Shown here in pieces: positions 1 through 7,834 of a stretch of DNA of 64,000 nt. Position 1 is the first letter of the stretch. The number at the start of each line of letters is the position of its first letter. Location: contig CAXLMP010000079.1 in NCBI GenBank assembly GCA_964187655.1, forward strand, positions 23,777 through 87,776, read 5' to 3'. The position numbers and the translations under genes are program-made. The notes under the pieces are model-generated. The model saw only the letters and a program-made list of their open reading frames with translations, ran no database searches and was not told where the DNA came from. The stretch comes from Lentimonas sp002292345 (GTDB lineage: Bacteria > Verrucomicrobiota > Verrucomicrobiia > Opitutales > Coraliomargaritaceae).

Positions 1-73
1 ACTCAAGCAATTCGGACAACGTCATCCAGGCTTGAGTCGATTGATTAAAACATCGAAACTAACTGAAGAATGA
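1..73 (+). CDS. C-terminal end of an unidentified protein (partial)
   Basis: An open frame enters from the left edge and ends at the TGA at 71-73, which overlaps the ATG of the next gene (ATGA). Only about 23 residues are visible, ending in KTSKLTEE, with no recognisable domain. The 4-base overlap points to translational coupling with the acetyltransferase downstream, so it is probably another polysaccharide-locus gene such as a glycosyltransferase. That identity is inference from context only. Confidence 0.55.
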   Translation, partial: LKQFGQRHPGLSRLIKTSKLTEE

Positions 74-636
74 ACGAAAAGACTGAAGCTTTTAAGATCG
101 ATTTAACTAAATCGATCACTCCATGGGATCGACGCACGAAAATACGGCGCGGCATCTGGCAGTATTTAGTGAAGCCACTCTATCGATTGATCCCTGGCAA
201 ACGCTCACAGCTACGGGTCGCACTCTTACGAGCCATGGGCGCTCAGATTGGTGATTCCTGTTTGATCCAGCAGCGCGTCGACATTCTGACTCCTTGGAAC
301 CTAATAATGGAAGATTGTGTCGTGCTCGCACACGATGTGCGTATCCTAAATTTCACTACGGTTACGATTCATTCGATGACTGTAATATCCCAGTATACCA
401 ATCTCTGTACTGGCACGCATGACTACACACACCCACACTTTCCTTTAATCTTTAAGCCGATTGTGATCGGCGCCGAAAGCTGGGTGGCCTCTGGCGCTTT
501 CATTGCACCCGGAGTCACGTTAGGGCGCGGCTGCGTAATTGGCGCAAATGCTGTCGTCACTAAAGACATGCCAGAGTGGACAGTCTGCGCAGGCAATCCG
601 TGCAAGGTGATTAAAGTCCGAGTGATACAGAGTTAA
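70..636 (+). CDS. WcaF-like hexapeptide-repeat acetyltransferase
   Basis: This 188-aa protein resembles the colanic-acid acetyltransferase WcaF and related O-acetyltransferases that decorate extracellular polysaccharide. A basic, aromatic N-terminus (residues 20-60) precedes a left-handed beta-helix built from hexapeptide repeats (about 55-180). The repeats include IGAESWVASGAFIAPGVTLG and the closing VVTKDMPEWTVCAGNPCKVI, typical of the acetyl-CoA-binding end. His117 in the THDYTHP motif is the likely catalytic base. Length is normal for the family. The start overlaps the stop of the preceding partial gene, so both are likely in one operon. The exact acceptor sugar cannot be read from sequence. 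Confidence 0.88.
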   Translation: MNEKTEAFKIDLTKSITPWDRRTKIRRGIWQYLVKPLYRLIPGKRSQLRVALLRAMGAQIGDSCLIQQRVDILTPWNLIMEDCVVLAHDVRILNFTTVTIHSMTVISQYTNLCTGTHDYTHPHFPLIFKPIVIGAESWVASGAFIAPGVTLGRGCVIGANAVVTKDMPEWTVCAGNPCKVIKVRVIQS

Positions 637-654
637 TTGGCAGCTTCCTCATCC

Positions 655-1356
655 TCACTTCGAGATTCCCCTCTTTACAAAGCGAGAAATAGCTAGTGAA
701 AAAAGAGGCTCCTCGCGCGGCCATGTTTGATACAATAACAACGCATAAGCGGCGATCAAACTAACTGTAAGCATCTCACCACCATCTTCTAACATCGCCA
801 ACAGCTGCGCGATATAGCGAATGTGCATGCAAGCACTGTGAAGCATATCCACGCCAACTCCAAAAAAAGCAAGTAATCCAAATAGGATCACGACGTCATG
901 CACCACATGTCGAAAATACGTATTTGAACGAATGTATTGATACCCAATAAAACCAAAGATAAAGAATCCGGAAATTGCTGAAACTAATAATTCGCCAATA
1001 TCGTTCGCTCTAATGAAACCATCTTTCAGACTCAGCGCATCCCCTAAGAAGAGGCCAACACGTTCATGAAAAGAGAAGGCATCATCCAACAAAATATACG
1101 TAAACAGGATACAAATCGATAGATAAGCCCGATCCTTTGATCGACGTGCCAGCAGCCAGAACATAATTGCCGCAAAAAATTCTTTAAAATACTGAAAAAA
1201 TTCAGGTAAAGAACGATCCGACTCAAGCGATAGTATTTCAATCGAAAACGGCAAATAGAAATACCCTAACCCATGCAGACCGATAAAAAAAATGTCCCCC
1301 CCCAGCAATAACAACGCTAACCAGGAAATCTGATTCTGTATTTTAGATAATGGCAT
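655..1356 (-). CDS. Polytopic membrane protein of unknown function
   Basis: The protein has 233 aa and about six or seven hydrophobic segments, including one at residues 12-35 and several between 55 and 215. It ends in a short basic tail. I recognise no family motif. Near the start the coding strand carries a run of eight G (1296-1303) followed after four bases by a run of eight T (1285-1292). These encode LLLLGGDIFFIG, a possible slippage site. It is transcribed from the same strand as the broken glycosyltransferase just upstream, with 20 bases between them. The setting suggests a surface-polysaccharide role. Confidence 0.6.
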   Translation of the reverse strand: MPLSKIQNQISWLALLLLGGDIFFIGLHGLGYFYLPFSIEILSLESDRSLPEFFQYFKEFFAAIMFWLLARRSKDRAYLSICILFTYILLDDAFSFHERVGLFLGDALSLKDGFIRANDIGELLVSAISGFFIFGFIGYQYIRSNTYFRHVVHDVVILFGLLAFFGVGVDMLHSACMHIRYIAQLLAMLEDGGEMLTVSLIAAYALLLYQTWPREEPLFSLAISRFVKRGISK

Positions 1357-1376
1357 ACTTTTAGTAATCGAGTGTT

Positions 1377-1625
1377 CTATTCAGAGCGAGACAGCACTTC
1401 TGAAGATTCTAAATAAAGCGCAGAATGCGCCCCGATGGGAATATATCCAACTCTAAACACATTTGCGGTCCCGTCCGTACAGCCATCATCAATCACAATG
1501 ATCTTCAAATCACGATACGTTTGACTCAACACCGAACTTAAAGCCTCCTTAATCCACCGCTCCGCATTATAAGCAGGAATCACGACACTCACCAACTGAT
1601 TTGAAATTTGCGTAGCACTAGTCAT
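1377..1625 (-). pseudogene. Remnant of a family 2 glycosyltransferase (N-terminus only)
   Basis: The 82-aa reading frame begins like a GT-A family 2 glycosyltransferase: SVVIPAYNAERWIKEALSSV and then the nucleotide-sugar motif VIDDGCTDGT (about residues 13-54). After residue 56 the family pattern stops and the frame ends in an unrelated 27-residue tail. A complete enzyme would need about 200 more residues, but the next gene begins only 20 bases downstream. The catalytic acidic loop and acceptor region are therefore missing. The likely history is a deletion that removed the 3' part. Expression as a short peptide cannot be excluded. Confidence 0.7.
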
Positions 1626-1881
1626 CTAGATTGTTGGCAAAGTTGAGAATTTACGTAAATTAAAATGCCTTTCGCCACGACGACTGTCTAGAGCAATTTC
1701 CACTTTTACTCGCTTGAAGCACAGACTTTGAATATGTATCACAAGTACTGACCGTTATGGTCGAAAAACATGAAAATCTACTCTTTCGACACTTTTAATA
1801 TGCGATTGGCTCTAGACTCATCATGCTCGGTCAACCCATCGGGAAACGATAGAATGAGGTTCCCATATAGCCTTAATACTT

Positions 1882-3159
1882 ATGCTCAATAGACTCCTAG
1901 AGATAGCGCATGTAACTTCAAAGGCGGCTCCTCTACAGGCGATTATCCTCGGTCTTGGATTCTGCTCAGGATTATTGATCATTCATATCCTACCTCCAGA
2001 GGATTACGCATTATATATCATCGCTTACAGTTTTCTGACGACTATCATAGTCATTACGGACAGTGGTATCGGAAGCGCAGTCTTAGCAGAAGGCGGAAAG
2101 GTTTGGGAAGACTCTACAAGATTGGGAAGAGTCATTACCACCGGGCTTGAGCTTCGTAAACGATTTTCTCTAGTGGCCATCGCCATCAGTTTACCCACGA
2201 TGGCGTTATTTTTGGCTCATCATGGCGCAAGTTGGAAGCAAATCACCCTCATAGAACTCGCGATTCTCCCTCTCATATATATCCAGTTATCTACGGATTT
2301 ACTAGGTGTGGCTCCGAGCCTACATCAACGCATATCAGAACTTCAAAATATTGAGTTCAAGGCAACGTTTCTAAGGTTCGCACTGGTTTTAATTAGTTTA
2401 TTTACACTACCTTACGTAGCAGTCGTCATTTTCGTAACAGGCATAGCAACCTGCTATAAGCTTTGGAATCTTCGAAGGATCTCGAATTCGATCTGCGATC
2501 TATCTCAACCCACCGATAAAGTTGTAAAAAGAAACCTATACAAAGTAACAAAACGCATGATGCCCAATGCGATTTATACCTGCCTATCAGGAACACTATC
2601 CATTTGGCTCATTAGTATATTTGGAAATACTGAGTCTGTCGCAGAAGTCGGTGCGATTGAACGAATCGCGCGTTTACTCTTAGTAGTCATGGCACTGTTC
2701 TACTTAATCATCGAACCGCGGTTCGCTCGCCTAACAGAGAGTAATCCATCGCTATTGCGAACCCGGTTCTTGCAAATACACTTTGCCTCTTGGCTTGTGG
2801 GAGCTGCAATTGCTTTCAGCATTTATCTTTTCCCTGAGCCATTAGTTTATTTGCTAGGCTCACACTACGAAAACCTCACCTATGAGATACAACTTCGAGG
2901 CCTAGTCATGGGATTAGTGTTTGTCGCCAATACAACCAGTTCACTCGCATCAGCTCGAGCCTGGATCGTGCCTCCAGTCCCGTTGATTACTGGGCAAATA
3001 ATTAGTCAAGTGATCGCAATCATGGTTTTCGATTGCTCAACGACTGCGGGAGTCATCCTTATTCCAATTTTTCCAATCAGTGTCATCATTATCATGCGGA
3101 CATACTACTCACTGCGATCGATTCAGAGATTGAAACACCCCACTACGGCTAACGGCTAG
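1882..3159 (+). CDS. Wzx-like polysaccharide flippase (MATE/MOP superfamily)
   Basis: The 425-aa integral membrane protein has about twelve hydrophobic segments and the general layout of O-antigen/capsule flippases, which move undecaprenyl-linked oligosaccharides across the inner membrane. It opens with a short amphipathic stretch and a first helix around residues 20-45 (AIILGLGFCSGLLIIHILPP). The prolines and charged loops are spread as in Wzx proteins, and length is normal. Sequence conservation in this family is weak, so the call rests on topology and on the neighbouring acetyltransferase and glycosyltransferase remnant. The 256 bases upstream form a divergent intergenic region in which I see no clear promoter or ribosome-binding site. 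Confidence 0.75.
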   Translation: MLNRLLEIAHVTSKAAPLQAIILGLGFCSGLLIIHILPPEDYALYIIAYSFLTTIIVITDSGIGSAVLAEGGKVWEDSTRLGRVITTGLELRKRFSLVAIAISLPTMALFLAHHGASWKQITLIELAILPLIYIQLSTDLLGVAPSLHQRISELQNIEFKATFLRFALVLISLFTLPYVAVVIFVTGIATCYKLWNLRRISNSICDLSQPTDKVVKRNLYKVTKRMMPNAIYTCLSGTLSIWLISIFGNTESVAEVGAIERIARLLLVVMALFYLIIEPRFARLTESNPSLLRTRFLQIHFASWLVGAAIAFSIYLFPEPLVYLLGSHYENLTYEIQLRGLVMGLVFVANTTSSLASARAWIVPPVPLITGQIISQVIAIMVFDCSTTAGVILIPIFPISVIIIMRTYYSLRSIQRLKHPTTANG

Positions 3160-3210
3160 CATCTTAGACTTTGAGTGAGCAATCTAGTTAGCGGAATCCA
3201 TCAAAACAAC

Positions 3211-4101
3211 TCAATGTGCGTGATCGTGGCAGTGCGACTGATCCAACATCTGAACTTTCTCTTCCAGACTGGCTTCGGTTGGCAGGTACTGAATTGCCGC
3301 TTGCGGCTGAAAGCGCTGCCACACTGGGATCTTCAATTCATCCTCTAGCTCGCGAATGCGGTCGAGGATGATTGGCTTCTGCGCATAGGGATCGTCTGGT
3401 AAGTCGTTGTGCAACTGCTTTAGGTAGTCATACGCCTCGGCATCTTTCCCCTGGCGGCGTAAGAGCTCGCCATAAATACGAGCGGCAAAATACGGCGCAT
3501 CGGGTTGCTGCGATGCGAGTAGAAACCACTTCGCGGCATTCGCAGTGTCTTTCAACCGATTCAAATAAATCTGCCCAGTCTCCAGGTAGAGTTTCGCTTT
3601 ATTCGGGTGAAACTCGCGGGCGTTCGCCAACATAGCAAACGCTTGCTCGGCCTGCTCATGGTCGAGCGCCTGTTGACGGCTCTCTGGCACATCCGTGTAG
3701 CCACCCTCTTCCTGAATACGCCAGTTCGGCACATCGTAAGCAATCATACGCGCACCATTGATCCAGAAAAACTCTGGTCGCGGGTCGAGGGTCGTCACCA
3801 GCCGCACCATCGCATCGAGCTTCACACGATCACGCCGCTCCCAAATCGTGTTGGTGCGAATCCACAGAAAGTCGGCCATCACTGCACGAAAGCCACCAAG
3901 CAAACCAACGACGAGCCCCTGCCCGAGGGCGCCTTCGATTGCCTCAAGATTCATCTCGGGCTGTCGCGCCTTCACTACTTGCCATGCCGGCGCTTCGATC
4001 GGGCGTGTGACCATACCAAGCACGACCAACACGAGCAACACGATACACACACTGCGCGCGCGCAGAAATAATGGATGCTTGCGACAAGTACTGGCAGACA
4101 T
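3211..4101 (-). CDS. Membrane-anchored TPR protein with His-rich tail
   Basis: The 296-aa protein has one N-terminal membrane helix (about residues 14-33, VRSVCIVLLVLVVLGMV region) and then a soluble, presumably periplasmic domain. Residues 145-240 carry degenerate tetratricopeptide repeats (REFHPNKAKLYLETGQIYLN, AAKWFLLASQQPDAPYFAAR). The C-terminus is His-rich (HCHDHAH), which could bind metal. It is the last gene of the operon acyP-ATPase-permease, starting 3 bases after the permease. That suggests it works with the ABC exporter, perhaps as a periplasmic scaffold. No enzymatic motif is visible. Confidence 0.75.
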   Translation of the reverse strand: MSASTCRKHPLFLRARSVCIVLLVLVVLGMVTRPIEAPAWQVVKARQPEMNLEAIEGALGQGLVVGLLGGFRAVMADFLWIRTNTIWERRDRVKLDAMVRLVTTLDPRPEFFWINGARMIAYDVPNWRIQEEGGYTDVPESRQQALDHEQAEQAFAMLANAREFHPNKAKLYLETGQIYLNRLKDTANAAKWFLLASQQPDAPYFAARIYGELLRRQGKDAEAYDYLKQLHNDLPDDPYAQKPIILDRIRELEDELKIPVWQRFQPQAAIQYLPTEASLEEKVQMLDQSHCHDHAH

Positions 4102-4104
4102 CAG

Positions 4105-4947
4105 CTAGATCTCCCGCTTTTTGAAGTTCACCTGCGCAAGCAGGATAAAGGCGACGGTATAAATCAGCCCGTAGCCGACAATCTGCAGTACTGTGCCTGA
4201 CGGCAACGGAGTGTTGGAAGCGAATACCAACTGATCACCAACATTAAACAACTGAAAATTCGGAAAGATTAGCCCCAACACACGCACCAACCACGCGCCG
4301 ATGCCCGCCTCCATCGTCGAATACGCATCCCGCGCGATGTATTGCAGCTGGCAAATAATCAGCATGAAGAACGACACCACCACGGTGTACAGATTCGTAT
4401 TCGAAAAGCTGGCGATAAACAACGCGATCGCGCTCAAAATGCCAAACTTCATCCACTGCAGCAGGCCAAAGATCAATAAGTCGCCATAGCGGATCAAACG
4501 CCCATCGACAAACTCCTCGCCGAGACGCGCCATCAGGGTCGTCTCGCGCCAATAGAGGATGCCGCTTAGCACTAGTATAATGACAGTGGTAAAGACCAGC
4601 ATCAGCATGTGCGCGCCAAGAAATTTACCGGCGAGAAACTCGAGCTTGTAAATCGGCTTGGCCAGCATCGTCAACGCGGTGCGATTCTCGATCTCGCTGA
4701 AGAACAGCTGCGTCGTGGCCGCGATCGACAGAATGGAGCCAAAGAAGAACAGCGCGCCAAAGCCAAAGTCAGTGACGAACTTGAGCTCGCCCGTGCCGAA
4801 GTCGAACTGCTGAAAAAAGGTCGAACTAGCGACCAGCGCCACCGAGATCAGTAGCAACGAGTTAAAAAACTTCTGCCTGACCGCTTCGAGAAATGTATTG
4901 CCGGCGATCAGCCGAATACGAGAAATAGAATCAATTAATCCGCTCAT
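4105..4947 (-). CDS. ABC transporter permease (ABC-2 type)
   Basis: The 280-aa permease has six predicted membrane segments, spread from about residues 30 to 275. The N-terminal SRIRLIAGNTFLEAVRQKFF is a typical ABC-2 elbow helix preceding the first membrane span. It resembles the permeases of NosY/CcmB-like and Gld-type exporters, but the substrate cannot be assigned. Its ATG overlaps the stop of the ATPase gene by four bases (4944-4947), so the two subunits are translationally coupled and should form one exporter. Confidence 0.85.
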   Translation of the reverse strand: MSGLIDSISRIRLIAGNTFLEAVRQKFFNSLLLISVALVASSTFFQQFDFGTGELKFVTDFGFGALFFFGSILSIAATTQLFFSEIENRTALTMLAKPIYKLEFLAGKFLGAHMLMLVFTTVIILVLSGILYWRETTLMARLGEEFVDGRLIRYGDLLIFGLLQWMKFGILSAIALFIASFSNTNLYTVVVSFFMLIICQLQYIARDAYSTMEAGIGAWLVRVLGLIFPNFQLFNVGDQLVFASNTPLPSGTVLQIVGYGLIYTVAFILLAQVNFKKREI

Positions 4948-5834
4948 TGTGCGCCTCCTTCTTTCTGTGACTCTGTGCTACGTTCGGCCTCGCGTTGCTC
5001 AACTTCTTGCAAGAAGAGCGAATCCAGGCTCAGTCGCGGTTTCTCAACCCGACAAAGCTGCCCGCCCTGCTCGGCGATCGTCTTCTCCACTGCCGCACGC
5101 CCCTCGGCACTCAGACCTTGAACCACCAGCGACTGCGCATCTTTCTCCTGCACCAGATCGTCCACGCGGCCCTCGCGAACCAATTTGCCACGGTGTAAAA
5201 TCGCCACGCGGTCACACAGCCCTTCGATTTGAGCCAATAAGTGTGAGCAAAGCAGCACCGTCTTACCACGACGCTTCAGCTCACGAATGATCTCCGCAAT
5301 CGCCGCCGAACCGAGTGGATCAACGCCCGCAGTGGGCTCATCGAGAATCACCAGTTGCGGATCATGCACCAGTGCTTGTGCCAGTCCGATACGTTGCAAC
5401 ATTCCCTTCGAATACGTGCCAACGCGGCGATGTGCCGCTTCAGTCATGCCAACCAACTCGATCACCTCATCGACTTGTTTGGCGATTTTGCCACGCGAAA
5501 CACCACAAATCCGAGCGTAGAAGCGCACCAGTTCGCGGCCAGACAGGTAGCGGTAGAAATACGGTGCTTCGGGCAGAAAGCCCACACTATGCCGCGCGGC
5601 CACTGTGTGGCTGGGCTTGCCATAAATTTGGCACTCACCCAGCGAAGCATCGAGTAGGCCGAGGACGACCTTGATCGTGGTGCTCTTGCCGGAGCCATTC
5701 GGCCCGATCAGACCGAAAATTTCGTTATCGCCGACTTCGAGAGTCAAATCGTCGACCGCACGGAGCTTCACCCCACGCATGCCGACGGAAAAATCCTTGG
5801 TCAGGCCCTTAATACTAATCGCTGAGTGACTCAT
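4944..5834 (-). CDS. ABC transporter ATP-binding protein
   Basis: The 296-aa nucleotide-binding subunit has all ABC motifs: Walker A GPNGSGKST (44-52), signature YSKGM (141-145), Walker B LVILDEP (161-167) and the switch histidine in LLCSHLL. About 70 residues follow the NBD. This accessory C-terminus is common in ABC-2 exporter ATPases such as those for antibiotics, copper (NosF) or gliding. It pairs with the permease encoded immediately downstream and overlaps it. The acylphosphatase gene ends about one base upstream of its start, so the whole set is one transcript. Confidence 0.92.
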   Translation of the reverse strand: MSHSAISIKGLTKDFSVGMRGVKLRAVDDLTLEVGDNEIFGLIGPNGSGKSTTIKVVLGLLDASLGECQIYGKPSHTVAARHSVGFLPEAPYFYRYLSGRELVRFYARICGVSRGKIAKQVDEVIELVGMTEAAHRRVGTYSKGMLQRIGLAQALVHDPQLVILDEPTAGVDPLGSAAIAEIIRELKRRGKTVLLCSHLLAQIEGLCDRVAILHRGKLVREGRVDDLVQEKDAQSLVVQGLSAEGRAAVEKTIAEQGGQLCRVEKPRLSLDSLFLQEVEQREAERSTESQKEGGAQ

Positions 5835-5835
5835 A

Positions 5836-6117
5836 TTATTGTAAAATACGGAAACCTTGGCAGGTACGTGGGCCGCTGTCGGTCTTGATCTCAGCCTGGC
5901 GGATGTAGCTTTTTAACTCTTCGGCCACCGCCTCCTGAAAAGCCTGAACTTCGGACTCCTCGCCCTCAGCGCAGAGATGCACACGTCCATCAGTGAGATT
6001 TTGCACCGTGCCAGCCACCTCGAAGCCCTTCGCCACGTTCATAGTCTGATAGCGAAACCCGACGCCTTGGACGTGGCCCTCGAACCAACAGTTCATACGG
6101 AAAATACTTGAAGTCAT
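5836..6117 (-). CDS. acyP: Acylphosphatase
   Basis: The 93-aa enzyme hydrolyses acyl phosphates such as 1,3-bisphosphoglycerate and carbamoyl phosphate. The diagnostic signature GHVQGVGFRYQT holds the phosphate-binding arginine, and the catalytic asparagine lies in GTVQNLTDGRV. The frame is open further upstream, but the ATG at 6117 gives the normal size, slightly longer than the classical 90-98-aa fold. It is the first gene of the ABC exporter operon. The functional connection is unclear and may be no more than co-transcription. Confidence 0.92.
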   Translation of the reverse strand: MTSSIFRMNCWFEGHVQGVGFRYQTMNVAKGFEVAGTVQNLTDGRVHLCAEGEESEVQAFQEAVAEELKSYIRQAEIKTDSGPRTCQGFRILQ

Positions 6118-6290
6118 ACTTAGAAGATCGGGGAGAGCGTGAAGAATTGGCACAACGGATACCATAAAATTTTATAGTATATGCCTGCCTTCGCGATTCA
6201 ATCAAAGCAAAATCAGCTCAAACTGAAAAGGGAGTTGATTTTTGAAATGAAAAATACAGATTCAGCAGCATCGGATCTGATCCGACAACT

Positions 6291-6983
6291 ATGAGCGATC
6301 CAAATTTTGAGCATTCCGACGGTAACTGGGACGAAACACCCAGCGAGCCACATTGGAATGAATACCAATGGCGCAAGTATCTAAAAGGTTCAGACCAAGA
6401 TACCGCCAAGTTTCTTTCGATCTACAACACTCTCAAGCACAAGCCCAACCATCTCGATGAAGTCGCCGCGTATATGGGCTGGGATGCTGAAGATATCTCG
6501 CTGACCGACGAATTTAGCTCGCCGGAATCCGCAGAAGAGGCTGAGGCGCGTTTCGATGCCAACGACAATGCCCCTTACACCTTGCACCGCCACCCAGTGA
6601 TTGTGGTCACCCGCGCCTTGTACCGCTATCTGCACCAGAGCTGGGAACACTACATGGCGCACAGCCAGAATTATCTCTCGCCGCAGCTCTGCTGGAACTA
6701 CGCCAACAGCCTGCATCAGGCAGAAATGAACGTTCTATTGTCCATTCAGGCCATCGATCTTGGTGATTTCGGTCTGACCATTTGCCATCTCAAGAATAGC
6801 TTGGGTGCGCTTAACCAAACTTTAGCCCTACTTGATCAAGTTACACATCCGGACCCGGAATTCCTCACCAGCTTTCGCCAGGAAAACCAGATCCGGATAT
6901 TTGACCTGCGCGAGATGTGGATCCGTGTGATGAGCGACTGCCGTATTGAGTGCAAGCGTCGCCCTGGCGGAGACCAGGACTAA
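6291..6983 (+). CDS. Hypothetical protein, acidic, operon leader
   Basis: The 230-aa protein is soluble with no signal peptide. It has an acidic N-terminal third (residues 1-95) and a predicted all-helical C-terminal half rich in aromatic residues (YRYLHQSWEHYMAHSQNYLS; LCWNYANSLHQAEMNVLLSI). That half resembles helical-bundle proteins but matches no family I know. It starts a three-gene run (6291-9172) with gaps of 21 and 8 bases, so it is probably co-expressed with the sigma-like protein and the PhoD-like pseudoenzyme. The reading frame and even codon use support a real gene. Confidence 0.65.
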   Translation: MSDPNFEHSDGNWDETPSEPHWNEYQWRKYLKGSDQDTAKFLSIYNTLKHKPNHLDEVAAYMGWDAEDISLTDEFSSPESAEEAEARFDANDNAPYTLHRHPVIVVTRALYRYLHQSWEHYMAHSQNYLSPQLCWNYANSLHQAEMNVLLSIQAIDLGDFGLTICHLKNSLGALNQTLALLDQVTHPDPEFLTSFRQENQIRIFDLREMWIRVMSDCRIECKRRPGGDQD

Positions 6984-7004
6984 TCCTTAATTTTCAAGAG
7001 AGCT

Positions 7005-7826
7005 ATGCGTAACATACGCCGTTTCTTCGGTTGGTTTAAGCGTTCAGATCCTGCTCGCAAGGCAGCACGTTCACAGCTTAAAGCCGCTAAGCGCGGGGAT
7101 CGAGAGCAATATCTAGCTCTGGCCTCCAACTACATCGATCTGGCGCAGACGTTTTTCGGCTGCTCCTTTGCCGAACCGACCGAGCTGCGCATCGCACGCG
7201 TCACACAGTTATTCAATGAGTTGTGGCAAAACCTGCCCTACTCAGGGCGGCTCTCCGACTTTGAGTTCATGCTTGCTCAAGCATTAATTGAGAGCACCTC
7301 TGATCAAGGCCTCACCACCTCAACTGAAGCGCTTGTCATCAAGCTGCGCATATTAAGCCCACAGTCACGCTTCGCATTTCTCGCCTATGCTTTTGGTAAC
7401 TGGCCGCTACGCTGGATCGCCCTCGTCATGCGCATCAAGCAAGTAGCCCTGCACCGCTTGCTCTCCGAGGCACGTTGCGAGCTCTGCAGCATTAGTTGGG
7501 AGTCACTCGCACACGAAGAACGTGATTGCCTTGAAGCCATCAGCACCAAACTCGACACCTGCCCAGATATTCGCGCCAACAAATCGCTCTGCAAACGCAG
7601 CAGCGCCTATCCCCGCGTCAAGGAGATCAAAGCCCACTGGCTAGAGCTCCGTTCCGATCTCGTCGAAGTGCGCATGCGCTATGTGCTCAACCAAGGCGAA
7701 CGCGAACAATTACTCTCGAATATACTCGACGTAATTGCCGACAGTTCGATGCAGCGCCCCGCGCTCGTCGATCGCATGGTCAACACTGTGCATTTCTCAC
7801 GTCACTCGAAAATCAAAGTCTCGTAA
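7005..7826 (+). CDS. Hypothetical protein with degenerate ECF-sigma-like layout
   Basis: The 273-aa soluble protein lacks obvious catalytic motifs. Residues 18-95 (KAAKRGDREQYLALASNYI, then TQLFNELWQNLPYSGRLSDF) follow the pattern of sigma region 2 in extracytoplasmic-function sigma factors. Residues 110-160 (ILSPQSRFAFLAYAFGNWPL to HRLLSEARCEL) resemble a region 4 helix-turn-helix. Conserved core residues are mostly substituted, and a further 110-residue helical tail follows. It could be a divergent or inactive sigma-like regulator, but this is inference from pattern only. It lies 21 bases after its upstream neighbour and 8 bases before the PhoD-like gene. Confidence 0.6.
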   Translation: MRNIRRFFGWFKRSDPARKAARSQLKAAKRGDREQYLALASNYIDLAQTFFGCSFAEPTELRIARVTQLFNELWQNLPYSGRLSDFEFMLAQALIESTSDQGLTTSTEALVIKLRILSPQSRFAFLAYAFGNWPLRWIALVMRIKQVALHRLLSEARCELCSISWESLAHEERDCLEAISTKLDTCPDIRANKSLCKRSSAYPRVKEIKAHWLELRSDLVEVRMRYVLNQGEREQLLSNILDVIADSSMQRPALVDRMVNTVHFSRHSKIKVS

Positions 7827-7834
7827 AAGTCACA

